NCBI RefSeq assembly: GCF_002959965.1
Contig: NZ_PREV01000026.1
Location: 255,501 to 319,500 of the forward strand
Reading direction: 5' to 3'
Length of the DNA: 64,000 bases
Source of the DNA: Microbulbifer pacificus
GTDB taxonomy: Bacteria > Pseudomonadota > Gammaproteobacteria > Pseudomonadales > Cellvibrionaceae
Shown: positions 9,493-19,196 of the stretch, piece after piece
Numbering within the stretch: position 1 is the first letter of the stretch
How the letters are laid out: every line of letters begins with the position of its first letter
Position numbers and translations under genes: made by a program
Notes under the pieces: generated by a model
What the model saw: the letters and a program-made list of their open reading frames with translations, nothing else
Database searches by the model: none
Told to the model about the DNA's origin: nothing

Positions 9493-11046
9493 TCAGATTC
9501 TTTGCAGGCCGTGTTGGCAGATTTTGTTGATCAGGTCCCGGTGATTATCCAGGCCGGCGAGCATCTGCTGTGTGGCCTTATGTTTTTGCTGTAACAACTG
9601 CTGTGCCTGCTCCCGATACTGTTTCGACAGGCCGAAGGCATTGGGTTCTGTCTCGAATCCCATTCCGTAAAGCACATACTGGTAGCTGGCTGCGGGGAAG
9701 ACTTCTACCGCGCGGTCGAAGTCATCGTGCCACGGGGGCTGGTAGCGCCACAAGGTAAGTAACTCTTTCAGGCTGTCTGGGATAGTTTCGGGGTCGCAAT
9801 TGTCGAGCCAGAAACGGCTGTCGGTGCGTTTGGTGAGTACATAGTGCAACTTGAGAAAGTCGATAATACGGTCCCAGCGGTACAGGAAGGTATCGTTGAA
9901 TCGCCGTGCCACGACATCCATTGCAGCCCGGCTTACGGGGAACTGCTCGGCAATCATGTTCGCAGAGATTTCTACCAGTACCAGCGCTGAGGCTTCCAGC
10001 GGTTCCAGGAAGCCGGCAGAGAGGCCAATGGCGACACAGTTGCGGTGCCAGAATTTTTCCCGGTGGCCGGGCACGATGGGGATTTTGCGTACCCCCATGC
10101 TATCCAGCTCTGCCTCACTCAGGTTCAGGTAGGCGGCGAGCTCGCGGTAGGCTCCAGTTTCGTCGGTGTGTGCACTGGAAAATACATGCCCTACTCCACG
10201 ACGGCTCTGCAGGCCAATATCCCACACCCAACCGGCGCTCTGGGCAGTTGAGATGGTGTGGGTGGCAATGGGGCTTCCTTCGTCCTCGTAGGGGATCTGA
10301 ACCGCCAGCGCGTTGTCGATAAATAGCACGTCTTTGCAGGAGCGGAACGGCACACCGTAGTGATCACCAAGCAAGCGCGAGCGGAAGCCGCTGCAGTCGA
10401 TAAACAGATCACCCTGAATATCGCCCGCAGTCTCTGTCTGCAGGGACTCAAGATCGCCGCTCTCCAACTCGGTAACGCCGGTGACATCCGCCAGGATATG
10501 GCGCACATGCAGATGTTCTGTACAGTGTTTTTGCAGGAAACCCGAAAACTTACCCGCATCCAGGTGGTAGGCGTAGTTGGCAACGGCGGCGAATTCCGGG
10601 GTGCCGATCTGTTTCGGCGCCCGGTTGTGCTCACACAGGGCTTCCTGCGGGCACACCATATCGGAGAAAGATTGATTCCGGTCGCCAGACAACCACTGGG
10701 GAGCGAGATTGAACTGATTGAAGTTCTCCGGCAGTACTAGTGGGTGGTAGTAAAAATCGTCCTCAGCACCCGTGGTCCAGCGCGCAAATTTTGCGCCCTG
10801 CTTGAACCCCACATTGCACTCGCGAATGAAGTCGGTTTCGCGGATCCCCATTTTTTTAAGGGTTGTACGCATGGTGGGCCAGGTACCTTCGCCGACACCG
10901 ATGGTTGGTACATTTGGCGATTCGACCAGAGTGACGCTAACCGGATTGGCATGGTCTCTGTTAAAGCGTGCAGCGAGAGTGCCCGCAGTAATCCAGCCTG
11001 CGGTGCCACCACCGAGAATCACGACAGATTTTATTGGATCAGTCAT
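9493..11046 (-). CDS. tryptophan-halogenase-family flavoprotein
   Basis: FADH2-dependent halogenase-like protein of about 517 residues. The FAD motif is VVILGGGTAGWITAG at the N-terminus, and the segment VGFKQGAKFARW keeps the lysine that in PrnA-type enzymes forms the active halogenating species. The diagnostic W-x-W-x-I-P motif is present as GWVWDIGLQSRRG, with Gly instead of Pro. The start at 11046 has AGAGG 6 nt upstream; the longer frame to 11079 is less likely. It lies between a TonB receptor and SapC. Members in such loci have no proven halogenation substrate, and a different flavin-dependent oxidation is possible. Confidence 0.85.
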   Translation of the reverse strand: MTDPIKSVVILGGGTAGWITAGTLAARFNRDHANPVSVTLVESPNVPTIGVGEGTWPTMRTTLKKMGIRETDFIRECNVGFKQGAKFARWTTGAEDDFYYHPLVLPENFNQFNLAPQWLSGDRNQSFSDMVCPQEALCEHNRAPKQIGTPEFAAVANYAYHLDAGKFSGFLQKHCTEHLHVRHILADVTGVTELESGDLESLQTETAGDIQGDLFIDCSGFRSRLLGDHYGVPFRSCKDVLFIDNALAVQIPYEDEGSPIATHTISTAQSAGWVWDIGLQSRRGVGHVFSSAHTDETGAYRELAAYLNLSEAELDSMGVRKIPIVPGHREKFWHRNCVAIGLSAGFLEPLEASALVLVEISANMIAEQFPVSRAAMDVVARRFNDTFLYRWDRIIDFLKLHYVLTKRTDSRFWLDNCDPETIPDSLKELLTLWRYQPPWHDDFDRAVEVFPAASYQYVLYGMGFETEPNAFGLSKQYREQAQQLLQQKHKATQQMLAGLDNHRDLINKICQHGLQRI

Positions 11047-11096
11047 TTCTGACCTCTGGTTTTTCTTTTCTGAAAACAATTTTGAAAACTGCTGTT

Positions 11097-11132
11097 AAAA
11101 CAAAGAGGGCCGCCACATATGTGGCAGCCCTC
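11097..11132 (-). terminator. hairpin terminator after the second TonB receptor
   Basis: On the minus strand a stem GAGGGC-t-GCCACATATGTGGC-g-GCCCTC is followed by a T-rich run (TTTGTTTT). It falls between the receptor stop at 11164 and the halogenase start at 11046, so the downstream genes may be partly insulated. Confidence 0.65.
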
Positions 11133-11163
11133 CCTGGTACTACTTGAACAATCCAGCTCTCAC

Positions 11164-13950
11164 TTAGAACTTGGCACGTACGCCGATGTTGTAGCGAGCT
11201 CCGTATTGTTGGGCGCTGACGAGCTGGTTGGCGAAACGGCCGTGGCGACGGATGGTTTCTTCACCAATGTTCAGCCCCTCAAAGAAGACAGTAATGTCGT
11301 CGGTAACGTTGTAGCTGGCATTCAGGTCCCACTGGCCGTAAGCCTCATTGAATACCGGCTGACCGCCAATTTGAGATTGGCGCGTATCCAGCAGGAAATC
11401 ATCCCGCCAGTTGTAGGCCAAACGCGCCTGGAAGGCATCTTTCTCATAGAAACCAATCAGGTTGGCGGAGTCACTCATACCGGTCAGAGCGAAGGTGTTC
11501 TCATTGTCATACACGTCGTAGCCAACGTCGCCGTCTACGATTGTCGCATTGAAAATGGTACCGAAGCCGCTGTCACCAAACATGTGCTGCACGGCAAACT
11601 CCCAACCGTATACTTCAGCATTTTCCATGTTGCCCGGGGTCGCTACTGACCAGGTGATAACTGGGTCACTCGCCGTACCCAGACACGCGGGATTGACACC
11701 AGAGGAATCAGGACAGCCAGGACGCGGGTTGGCACTCGGATCGGTGATCGGGTTGCCATCCACATCGTAGATTACGCGGTCTTCTGTAGTCGCGCCGATA
11801 AAGTTCTCCACGTACTTCTTGAAGAAGCCCAGAGAAACATAGCTACCTTCGTCGTAGTAATACTCTGCAGAAAGGTCGAAGTTATCGGAGGTAATGGGCA
11901 AAAGTCCCGGGTTACCCTGGGATGCATTGAACGGACCACCGGGACGAGATACATCCAGAGAGGTGGAGGGAAACATCGCAGAGATATCCGCACGACTCAG
12001 AGTACGGCTGTAAGACGCACGCGCGACGATGTCGTCGGTCAAATCAATGCTGGCATCCAGATTCGGCAGGAAGCGGGTGTAGTCACCTTCCAGGGTATCT
12101 GCACTGGGCATGTCATCGTTGACTTCGCGTAGCTCTTCATCGTGCCAATAACTCAGGCCAAGAATACCGTTCTGAATGGAGGTACCGACCACTTCAGTAT
12201 CCTCAAAACGCAGGCCAGTGTTCAGGCGCACCGGGTAGCCGTTGAATTCAGTTTCGAAGTCCATGGCAACGTAAGCCGCCAGGGTTTCTTCACTCACTTT
12301 GTCGAAAGTTGGTGTAGCTTCGTAGTACTGCTGGCTCGCTTTTACTGCATCAATGAAGTCGGACGCCTCATAGTCGCCCAGCAGCGGGAAAAGCCCGCTG
12401 TTGTTGCCCATCTGGTCACCAAAGTCACTGAGATCTTCAAACTTGATGCCCAGGGCTTGGAGATCACCCAGGTCTACGAAGGCGAAAGACTGGCTTTCAT
12501 ACACATCCACCTGGTAATCGGTGCTTGCTACACCGAACTTGACGGATTTCAGCGCACCGTCATCCAGGTTTTCCCAGGTACCACTGAGATTGAACTGCTG
12601 AATATTGTTCTCGATTTCATAGCCCCGCTCCTGGAACAGGTCAGACACGATATTGTCTGGTGCGAAAGCGCCACCAGCCAGGGCAGAATCGTCAAAGCTG
12701 ATACCGGGGAGGCCGCTACTATTGGAAAAATCCGCCTCTATATTTACAAGCTTGCCGGGGTTTTTGGTATTGGCGATGGTTTCCGCCGGAACACCTCCCG
12801 GCTGGGATTCTGAGGTGGAGTCGTGCACGTCCAGTGCAAAACTCAGTGAGTCGGTCGCATCCCATTTGACATTCAGGCCGACAGAATCGTTTTCCGTAAC
12901 GAAGTCGTAGTTCCACGCCCAGAAGTTCAGTTCGTCGTTCTGTACGCTCGGGTTGATTACGGTACCGTTGCTGTCCGTTACACCTGTAGAGCTGTCAAAC
13001 CACACACTGGTGCGGTTCATAGAAACCTGCTCGTCGTATCGGGAAGCGGTGTAATCCAGAGTTGCGGTGACGCTGTCGATCGGCGCGAATTGCACAACAA
13101 GCTGGCCGTTCTGGCGTACGCGATCGTGGTCGGCAACATCTACGTCAAAAGTCCAAGGGGCCCAGTAAGTGCCTTCCGGGTTTTTACTGCGATCGATCGC
13201 AGAGGTATCGGCGGTACCGTAATTCGGGACCCAAGCCTGGGTGCCAACGGCTTCGCTGCGGCTGTTGCGCTCGGCGTGGGACACAGCCAGCAGCACACCC
13301 AACTTTTCTTCAAAGAAGGTGGCGCTCACCATGCTAGCGATTTCTGGAGTTACAGAATCGCCCTTCTCGACGCTGGTATCCATAACGCCCTTCACACTCG
13401 CGCTGGCGACAAAACCGTCGTAATCGAAAGGGCGCGCGGTCTTGATATTAATGGTGGAACCGATACCGCCAGAATACACATCTGCTTTACCGGTCTTGTA
13501 TACCTCAACGCCGGATACGCTCTCCGCCGAAATCTCAGCGAACTTAAAACTACGGGTAATACCTTCCGACTGCAGTGCAGTGGAGTTCGGCATCTGGCGG
13601 CCATTCAGAGTCACCAGATTATAGTTGGGGCCGAAACCACGCACGGTAACCTTGTTACCTTCGTTGTTGCTGCGATCAATGGAAACGCCGGTGATCCGCT
13701 GTAGGGACTCTGCGAGGTTGGTGTCTGGGAATTTACCGATGTCTTCCGCGGAAATGGCGTCCACCACGCCGGCGGAATCACGCTTGATATCCATGGCATT
13801 GGTGAGGGACTGGCGGATACCGGTCACGGTGATCACTTCCAAGGTTGCGTCACCATAGTCCGTCGCTTCTTGAGCCTGCAAATTCACACTCGCAGCCATC
13901 ACAGCAGCTGACACCGCGCTCAAGGTAAAGCGCTTGTTATAGATAGGCAT
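11164..13950 (-). CDS. TonB-dependent receptor
   Basis: Outer-membrane TonB receptor of 928 residues. It has a signal peptide ending near NLQAQ, a TonB-box-like segment DATLEVITVTGIRQSLTNA, plug motifs ISAEDIGKFPDTNLAESLQR, RITGVSIDRSNNEG and VRGFGPNYNLVTLNGRQMP, and a C-terminal barrel strand ending in YNIGVRAKF. This is the standard carbohydrate-receptor subtype of Alteromonadales and Caulobacter relatives. The start at 13950 gives the typical MPIYNKRFTLSAVSAAV signal; the ATG at 13968 adds six charged residues. It is divergent from the agarase, and SapC and the halogenase follow it. Import of agar oligosaccharides is a contextual inference. Confidence 0.93.
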   Translation of the reverse strand: MPIYNKRFTLSAVSAAVMAASVNLQAQEATDYGDATLEVITVTGIRQSLTNAMDIKRDSAGVVDAISAEDIGKFPDTNLAESLQRITGVSIDRSNNEGNKVTVRGFGPNYNLVTLNGRQMPNSTALQSEGITRSFKFAEISAESVSGVEVYKTGKADVYSGGIGSTINIKTARPFDYDGFVASASVKGVMDTSVEKGDSVTPEIASMVSATFFEEKLGVLLAVSHAERNSRSEAVGTQAWVPNYGTADTSAIDRSKNPEGTYWAPWTFDVDVADHDRVRQNGQLVVQFAPIDSVTATLDYTASRYDEQVSMNRTSVWFDSSTGVTDSNGTVINPSVQNDELNFWAWNYDFVTENDSVGLNVKWDATDSLSFALDVHDSTSESQPGGVPAETIANTKNPGKLVNIEADFSNSSGLPGISFDDSALAGGAFAPDNIVSDLFQERGYEIENNIQQFNLSGTWENLDDGALKSVKFGVASTDYQVDVYESQSFAFVDLGDLQALGIKFEDLSDFGDQMGNNSGLFPLLGDYEASDFIDAVKASQQYYEATPTFDKVSEETLAAYVAMDFETEFNGYPVRLNTGLRFEDTEVVGTSIQNGILGLSYWHDEELREVNDDMPSADTLEGDYTRFLPNLDASIDLTDDIVARASYSRTLSRADISAMFPSTSLDVSRPGGPFNASQGNPGLLPITSDNFDLSAEYYYDEGSYVSLGFFKKYVENFIGATTEDRVIYDVDGNPITDPSANPRPGCPDSSGVNPACLGTASDPVITWSVATPGNMENAEVYGWEFAVQHMFGDSGFGTIFNATIVDGDVGYDVYDNENTFALTGMSDSANLIGFYEKDAFQARLAYNWRDDFLLDTRQSQIGGQPVFNEAYGQWDLNASYNVTDDITVFFEGLNIGEETIRRHGRFANQLVSAQQYGARYNIGVRAKF

Positions 13951-14125
13951 TGGATGCTCTCTCTCCATCTGGAGGCTCGAAGCTCAGACCTCACACCACA
14001 CGGGTGACCAAGCATCGAGCGCTTATTTGTTATTGAGTTGAACCTTCCGATGCGGCCCGCGCGGCGATGAATGAATATCGCGCCTATCGCAGACTGCGCA
14101 GCCATCCTGTGCGCCCCACCACGCA

Positions 14126-14149
14126 ATGTCAATAGTTAATTGTTAACAA
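14126..14149. promoter_or_regulatory. putative operator, copy 2 of agar-locus motif
   Basis: This 24-bp block (ATGTCAATAGTT then AATTGTTAACAA) lies between the TonB receptor and the agarase, 62 bp before the agarase start. It matches the block at 4845-4868 at 21 of 24 positions. Confidence 0.6.
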
Positions 14150-14211
14150 AGAACGGTGATTGCGGTAAAGTGCCCGGGAATAACGATAAAAAACCCAAGG
14201 AGAAAAAAGCG

Positions 14212-16005
14212 ATGAACCGTTTAACTATCACCCTGCTCGCATCCCTGCTGGGCACGGGAGCAACCGCAGCGGACTGGGATGGCATCCCGGTACCGGCAGA
14301 CCCAGGTGAAGGCAATGTTTGGGAGCTGCACCCGCTTTCCGACGATTTCAATTACGAGGCCCCGGCTGCCGGTAAAAGCACGGCATTTTACGAGCGCTGG
14401 AAGGAAGGCTTTATCAACCCCTGGACCGGGCCGGGCCTGACCGAATGGCGCCCGGAATACTCACTGGTCAGCAATGGCCGCCTGCAGATCAAATCCGGCC
14501 GCAAACCGGGCACCAATCAGGTGTATCTGGGCAGCATTACCTCAAAGACCACCCTCACCTATCCGCTATATATGGAAGCACGTGCCAAACTGAGCAATAT
14601 GGTGCTGGCTTCCGATTTCTGGCTGCTGAGTGCGGATTCCACCGAAGAGATCGACGTGATTGAGGCCTACGGCAGTGACCGCCCGGGGCAGGAGTGGTTT
14701 GCCGAGCGCCTGCACCTTTCGCACCACGTGTTTATCCGCGAGCCATTCCAGGACTACCAACCAACCGATGCCGGTACTTGGTACGCCGATGGCAACGGCA
14801 CCCGCTGGGCCGATGGCTATCATCGTGTCGGGGTTTACTGGCGTGACCCCTGGCATCTCGAGTACTACGTGGATGGGCAGCTGGTACGCACGGCGTCCGG
14901 GCCCGACATTATCGACCCCAACGGCTTTACCAACGGCACCGGCCTGAGCAAACCGATGCACGCCATTATCAATATGGAAGACCAGAGCTGGCGCTCCGAC
15001 AACGGCATCACCCCTACAGATGCCGAGCTGGCCGATCCAAATCGCAATACCTACAACGTGGACTGGGTGCGCTTTTATAAGCCAGTGGCGACCGGCGGCG
15101 GTTCCAGCAGTGGCGGCAGCAGCTCTGGTGGTAGTTCAGGTGGCAGTTCCGGCGGCAGCACAGAGGGCGACGTGACCACCGTTGAGTTGGGAGATTTCTA
15201 TAGCACCGGGAAAGACGGGGCGAGCGTGTCCGGCGATACGGTCCCGGGCTTCAACCGCAACGGCAGTAATATCAATTACAACACCAGCGGCGACTGGGGC
15301 GATTACACAGTCACCCTACCGGAAGCCGGCGATTACCGGGTAGAGCTGGTCACTGCTTCCCCCATGACCGGCGAACTGGGTGCAGAACTGCAGTTTAACG
15401 GCAGCACACTCGTAACGGCGCTCGGTAACACCGGCGGCTGGGAGTCGTACCAGGCCTTCCAGTTTGCGCAGACTGTATCGGTCAGTGCTGCCGGTGACTA
15501 CGGCTTCAGGGTGAAAAGCATCGGTACCAGTGCCTGGCAGTGGAATGGCGATGCCATCCGCTTTGTAAAACAGTCCTCTCAGCCACCGGCGGAATCCATC
15601 ACACTGGAGCTTTCGGACTTCGTCACCACCGGCAAAGTCGGTGCAGCGGTAGCCGGTGATACCGTGATGGGCTTCAACCCCAATGGCAGCAATATCAATT
15701 ACAACACCAGCGGTGATTGGGCCGAGTACCAGCTGGATGTGACCACCACTGGTAGCTATGTAATCACCCTTGCCACAGCAACCCCAATTTCCGGTGACGT
15801 AAACGCCCAGATTTCCATCAACGGGCAAACAGTCGGCACTCTCGCCATCAGTAATACCGGCGACTGGGAAAGCTACGTAGACTTCGTCCTGCCCTCCCCG
15901 GTTACCCTGTCCGCGGGCACGCACACGTTACGTGTACAAAGCAGTGGCAACAGCGCCTGGCAATGGAATGGTGACAAGGTGACGCTCACTGCGGATTTAC
16001 GATAA
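14212..16005 (+). CDS. secreted GH16 beta-agarase with two CBM6 modules
   Basis: Extracellular endo-beta-agarase of about 597 residues that cleaves beta-1,4 linkages of agarose. In order it has a signal peptide ([20 protein letters not shown]), a GH16 catalytic domain (about 22-300) with the active-site motif [10 protein letters not shown] (nucleophile Glu146, Asp148, acid/base Glu151), a Gly/Ser linker rich in GGSSSGG, and two CBM6-type agar-binding modules (about 320-455 and 460-597). The two modules share the segment [12 protein letters not shown] almost exactly, suggesting internal duplication. The start at 14212 has AAGGAG 9 nt upstream. The gene is divergent from a TonB receptor. Family and specificity are strongly supported by similarity to GH16 agarases of Microbulbifer type. 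Confidence 0.95.
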   Translation: MNRLTITLLASLLGTGATAADWDGIPVPADPGEGNVWELHPLSDDFNYEAPAAGKSTAFYERWKEGFINPWTGPGLTEWRPEYSLVSNGRLQIKSGRKPGTNQVYLGSITSKTTLTYPLYMEARAKLSNMVLASDFWLLSADSTEEIDVIEAYGSDRPGQEWFAERLHLSHHVFIREPFQDYQPTDAGTWYADGNGTRWADGYHRVGVYWRDPWHLEYYVDGQLVRTASGPDIIDPNGFTNGTGLSKPMHAIINMEDQSWRSDNGITPTDAELADPNRNTYNVDWVRFYKPVATGGGSSSGGSSSGGSSGGSSGGSTEGDVTTVELGDFYSTGKDGASVSGDTVPGFNRNGSNINYNTSGDWGDYTVTLPEAGDYRVELVTASPMTGELGAELQFNGSTLVTALGNTGGWESYQAFQFAQTVSVSAAGDYGFRVKSIGTSAWQWNGDAIRFVKQSSQPPAESITLELSDFVTTGKVGAAVAGDTVMGFNPNGSNINYNTSGDWAEYQLDVTTTGSYVITLATATPISGDVNAQISINGQTVGTLAISNTGDWESYVDFVLPSPVTLSAGTHTLRVQSSGNSAWQWNGDKVTLTADLR

Positions 16006-16026
16006 TCTTACCTAGCACCATTCGAC

Positions 16027-16054
16027 CTATTTCTGTTACTAGTAACAGAAATAG
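16027..16054. repeat. perfect 28-bp palindrome
   Basis: The arms CTATTTCTGTTACT and AGTAACAGAAATAG meet with no spacer. It starts 21 bp after the agarase stop. It has no T-tract outside the stem, so it is not a standard terminator; a protein-binding site or an mRNA 3-prime stabiliser are both possible. Confidence 0.8.
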
Positions 16055-16090
16055 TGGCTAGTATTTTCCGCAACAAATACTAAGTTAATT

Positions 16091-16121
16091 GGATTAGTTC
16101 AGATATGATCTGGACTAATCC
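16091..16121. repeat. 13-bp inverted repeat with 5-nt loop
   Basis: Arms GGATTAGTTCAGA and TCTGGACTAATCC pair with one G-U in RNA, loop TATGA. It may form the 3-prime hairpin of the agarase message; no U-run follows. Confidence 0.6.
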
Positions 16122-16481
16122 TGCTGAAGCCATGGGCTCCGAAGCCTTTACAGGTTTTTAGTTCGCGAATTAACCATTATGGTCTCTACAGAGCAGCCCG
16201 AGCAGGAGCTGGAGGACTGGCAGGGACTGAGCGCCGTGAACAGTCGGGGGAAAAAATAACTGCCGGGTTTTCTGCTCCCTGGGTGACGATAAGTCGCCAC
16301 CCGCGTGCGTTCCAGTGTGTCGTACGGACGTTGTTCTGGCTAATCGGGACCCTTGGTCATGCCGAACTGAACCCCCATCCCAATCACGATTGCCTCGCCA
16401 TGCCGGCCGCCCATTGCAAATAGGCGCCGGACACTGACCTGTTGATATTGCCCTGAACGCCACCTCATTATTTGCGCATCG

Positions 16482-17237
16482 TTAGAGAAACATGCCGCCG
16501 GAAGCCTCCAAACGCTGGCCGGTCACCCAGCTCGCCTCATCACTGAGCAGCATCGCCACCGCCTTGCCGATGTCCTCCGGCAGACCCGCTCTGCCCAGCG
16601 CGGTCTGGCTGGCGATAAACTGGTTGAGCTCGGCATTGTCGCGTACCGCGCCGCCGCCAAAATCCGTTTCGATTGCACCGGGCGCCAGGGTGTTTACCCG
16701 GATCTGTCGCCCGCCCAGCTCCTTGGCCAGGTAGCGGGTCATCACCTCGATACCGCCTTTCATCATCGCGTAGGCGCAATAACCCGGCAGGCTGAAGCGC
16801 GCCAGGCCAGAGGAAACGTTGATAATGCGACCGCCATCCTCGATCAGCGGCAGCAGTGACTGGGTAAGGAAGAACACGCCCTTGAGGTGGACATTCACCA
16901 GGCTGTCGAACTGCGCCTCGGTGGTTTCTGCAAACGGTGTATGGATCCCCATGCCCGCATTGTTGAGAAGGGCGTCGAGGCGGCGGCCATCGAACTCATT
17001 GTTCAGGGTTTGCTGCAATTCGCTCACAAACCGGGCGAAGCCCGCGGTATCGGCCACGTCCAGCTGCAGCGCCACAGCTTTTCGCCCGCGGCGCGCCACC
17101 TCAGCGACAACCTCGTCGGCGGCGCCCCGGTTACTGTGGTAGGTAATCACGCTGTCGGTGCCTCGCTCGGCGAGCGCCAGGGCGCTGCTCCGTCCCAGGC
17201 CGCGGCTGCCGCCGGTAATCAGTGCAAGATTGCTCAT
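16482..17237 (-). CDS. SDR-family short-chain dehydrogenase
   Basis: NAD(P)-dependent oxidoreductase of 251 residues with classical SDR features: cofactor motif ALITGGSRGLGRS near residue 5, NNAG motif (LLNNAGMG), catalytic Ser in INVSSGLARFS and Y-x-x-x-K in CAYAMMKGG. The C-terminal GQRLEASGGMFL matches sugar/3-ketoacyl reductase-like SDRs. The start at 17237 is preceded by AGGAGA. The substrate cannot be assigned. It diverges from a LysR regulator with a palindromic site between them, so it is probably that regulator's target. Confidence 0.88.
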   Translation of the reverse strand: MSNLALITGGSRGLGRSSALALAERGTDSVITYHSNRGAADEVVAEVARRGRKAVALQLDVADTAGFARFVSELQQTLNNEFDGRRLDALLNNAGMGIHTPFAETTEAQFDSLVNVHLKGVFFLTQSLLPLIEDGGRIINVSSGLARFSLPGYCAYAMMKGGIEVMTRYLAKELGGRQIRVNTLAPGAIETDFGGGAVRDNAELNQFIASQTALGRAGLPEDIGKAVAMLLSDEASWVTGQRLEASGGMFL

Positions 17238-17316
17238 CTCTGTCTCCTGTTGGGATTGGGTACAGGGCCAGCGTAGGCGTTTTAGCCTTCCGCAAAAACC
17301 GCACAAATCCGATATC

Positions 17317-17339
17317 ATTGTTCGCCTCAGGCGAACAAT
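17317..17339. promoter_or_regulatory. LysR-type operator between SDR and LysR genes
   Basis: A perfect 11-bp inverted repeat, ATTGTTCGCCT and AGGCGAACAAT, with a 1-bp spacer contains the T-N11-A pattern expected for LysR regulators. It lies 14 bp before the LysR start and 80 bp before the SDR start, fitting autoregulation plus control of the SDR gene. Confidence 0.75.
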
Positions 17340-17352
17340 AGAGATTGGCGAT

Positions 17353-18273
17353 ATGGACAAGTTCGAGGCGATGCAGCGCTTTGTACTGGTGGCGCAAACC
17401 AACAGCTTTACCCGGGCGGCGGAGTTATTGGGGCTCCCCAAGTCCAGTATCTCCAGTGCGATTCAGGCGCTGGAACAGCAGCTGGGCACGCGGCTGCTTC
17501 ACCGCAGCACCCGGCGCATCACCCTCACCCAGGATGGCGAAGCCTATTTGCCGCAGTGCCAGGCGCTCTTGGCAGAACTGGATGCGCTGGAAAGCCAGTT
17601 CCAGCATCAGGGTGAGGAGGTCCGCGGGATTTTGCGCGTGGACATGCCCAGCCGCTTTGCCTCCACCGTGGTTCTCCCCCATCTGCACCAGTGGCTGGAT
17701 CGCTACCCCAACGTGCGGCTTCAGATCAGCTGTACCGACCACGATATTGACCCGGTGAAGGAAGGGGTGGACTGCGTCATCCGCGTGGGCTCCCTCAAAG
17801 ACAGCACCCTGGTCGCCCGACCGCTGGCCTCGTACCAGCTGCTCAATTGCGCCAGCAAACGCTACCTCGAGCGATTTGGCGTTCCCAAGAGCCTTGCAGA
17901 CCTGCAGAAACACCGGCTCATCGATTACGCGCAAAAGATCGGCGACCGCCCAGCGACATTTGAATATCAGGAAAATGGAGAGGTGCGGCAACTGGCGATG
18001 CCCAGCGCCCTGAGTGTAAACAGCACCGACGCCTACCTTGCGGCGTGCCTGTCCGGATTGGGGATCGCACAGATACCGGAAATCGGTATCGCGGACTATT
18101 TGGAGAGCGGGGCGCTTGTCTCGGTGCTCGATCAATACATCGCCGAGCCCATGCCGGTGTCCGTGCTCTACCCCTCCCGCCGGCAGATTTCCAAACGCCA
18201 GACGCTGTTTATGGACTGGCTGGATACTCTGGTTGCGCAACTGGCAAAACAACGCGCTCGTAGGGAGACTTAA
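17353..18273 (+). CDS. LysR-family transcriptional regulator
   Basis: DNA-binding regulator of 306 residues. The N-terminal winged helix (MDKFEAMQRFVLVAQTNSF, then RAAELLGLPKSSISSAIQAL) is followed by a substrate-binding domain starting near residue 90 (GILRVDMPSRFASTVVLPHL). The subtype with a conserved DVxIRxG-like motif (VDCVIRVGSLKDSTLVARP) often controls an adjacent oxidoreductase. It is divergent from the SDR gene with a perfect palindromic operator between. The start at 17353 matches the conserved family N-terminus. The effector is unknown. Confidence 0.92.
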   Translation: MDKFEAMQRFVLVAQTNSFTRAAELLGLPKSSISSAIQALEQQLGTRLLHRSTRRITLTQDGEAYLPQCQALLAELDALESQFQHQGEEVRGILRVDMPSRFASTVVLPHLHQWLDRYPNVRLQISCTDHDIDPVKEGVDCVIRVGSLKDSTLVARPLASYQLLNCASKRYLERFGVPKSLADLQKHRLIDYAQKIGDRPATFEYQENGEVRQLAMPSALSVNSTDAYLAACLSGLGIAQIPEIGIADYLESGALVSVLDQYIAEPMPVSVLYPSRRQISKRQTLFMDWLDTLVAQLAKQRARRET

Positions 18274-18429
18274 TCATTGGCATCACCGTAAAAATCTGGC
18301 CGGCGGAAACATTGAGGATCGAGACACCCAAACGTTACTTCGCCCGCAACCTTCCGACATTGTTTTGCCGAATCCGCCTGATGCAGGCATTATCAGGAAG
18401 TTCAGAACAACCCGTGCTTGCGCAAAGAA

Positions 18430-19110
18430 ATGATCTACGTACTTGTCTCCCTGGCCATCGCCGCACTGATCATCGGCCCGCAGTTGTGGGTGCGCTTCGT
18501 GCTGTGGCGTCACTCCTCCGAGATTGGCGATATGCCGGGGTCCGGCGCCGAGCTGGCGCAGCACCTTATTGAGCGGTTCGAGCTGGATGGGGTAAAGGTT
18601 ATCAAGGCAGGGCCGGATCAGAACTACTACTCCCCTTCCGAAAAAATCGTCGCGCTCAGCCCCGATGTCTATCACGGCAAATCGGTGACCGCGGTGGCGG
18701 TGGCCGCACATGAAGTCGGCCACGCGATCCAGTTCTGCAAGGAAGAGCCCGTTTCCAAGCTGCGCGACAAGTACCTGACGCGCGCCCATCACATCAAACG
18801 GATTGGGGCCGGGATACTCCTGTTCGCCCCCATACTCACTCTCCTGATCAAATCACCGGTCATCTTCCTGTGGATCGGCGTGGTGGCGGTAATCACCGTA
18901 CTCGCGTCCGCACTCATGTATGTGGCGATATTACCGGAGGAGTATGATGCGAGCTTCAACAAAGCCCTGCCGATACTCAGGGAGGGCTACCTTCCGGAGC
19001 ATCTGCTAAGCAAGGCGCACAGCGTACTGAAAGCCTGCGCCCTCACCTATGTGGCAGGCGCCCTGCTGGATGTGTTGAGGTTGTGGCGCTGGATACGATT
19101 TTTCCGATGA
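18430..19110 (+). CDS. membrane-bound zinc metallopeptidase (YugP-like)
   Basis: Putative membrane protease of 226 residues with the zinc motif HEVGH (in VAVAAHEVGHAIQF, near residue 95) and the downstream acidic segment ILPEEYDASFNKAL carrying the likely third ligand Glu. Hydrophobic segments are at the N-terminus (MIYVLVSLAIAALIIGPQLW), near residue 120-160 (two helices) and the C-terminus. This is the zinc metallopeptidase family typified by YugP. An alternative TTG start at 18418 adds four residues; neither start has a strong ribosome site. Substrate unknown. Confidence 0.82.
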   Translation: MIYVLVSLAIAALIIGPQLWVRFVLWRHSSEIGDMPGSGAELAQHLIERFELDGVKVIKAGPDQNYYSPSEKIVALSPDVYHGKSVTAVAVAAHEVGHAIQFCKEEPVSKLRDKYLTRAHHIKRIGAGILLFAPILTLLIKSPVIFLWIGVVAVITVLASALMYVAILPEEYDASFNKALPILREGYLPEHLLSKAHSVLKACALTYVAGALLDVLRLWRWIRFFR

Positions 19111-19196
19111 GCACGGCCGCAATTTATGCCCCATGCAAAGCCAGGCCCGTAGAAATTCACAAACCATAACAAGAAGGTGAAAACCGAGGTGCCGCC

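Larger units (their letters stand above)
16006..16481. other. intergenic region with two inverted repeats
   Basis: No credible gene is seen in these 476 bp; the longest open frame (16170-16463, minus) has no recognisable protein features. At the left end there is a perfect 28-bp palindrome and then a 13-bp inverted repeat. Agarase transcription must end here and the SDR gene ends at 16482. Confidence 0.6.

Noticed and set aside
16170..16463. 97-codon minus-strand open frame after the agarase
   Set aside because: Low-complexity product without signal, domain or a convincing ribosome site.
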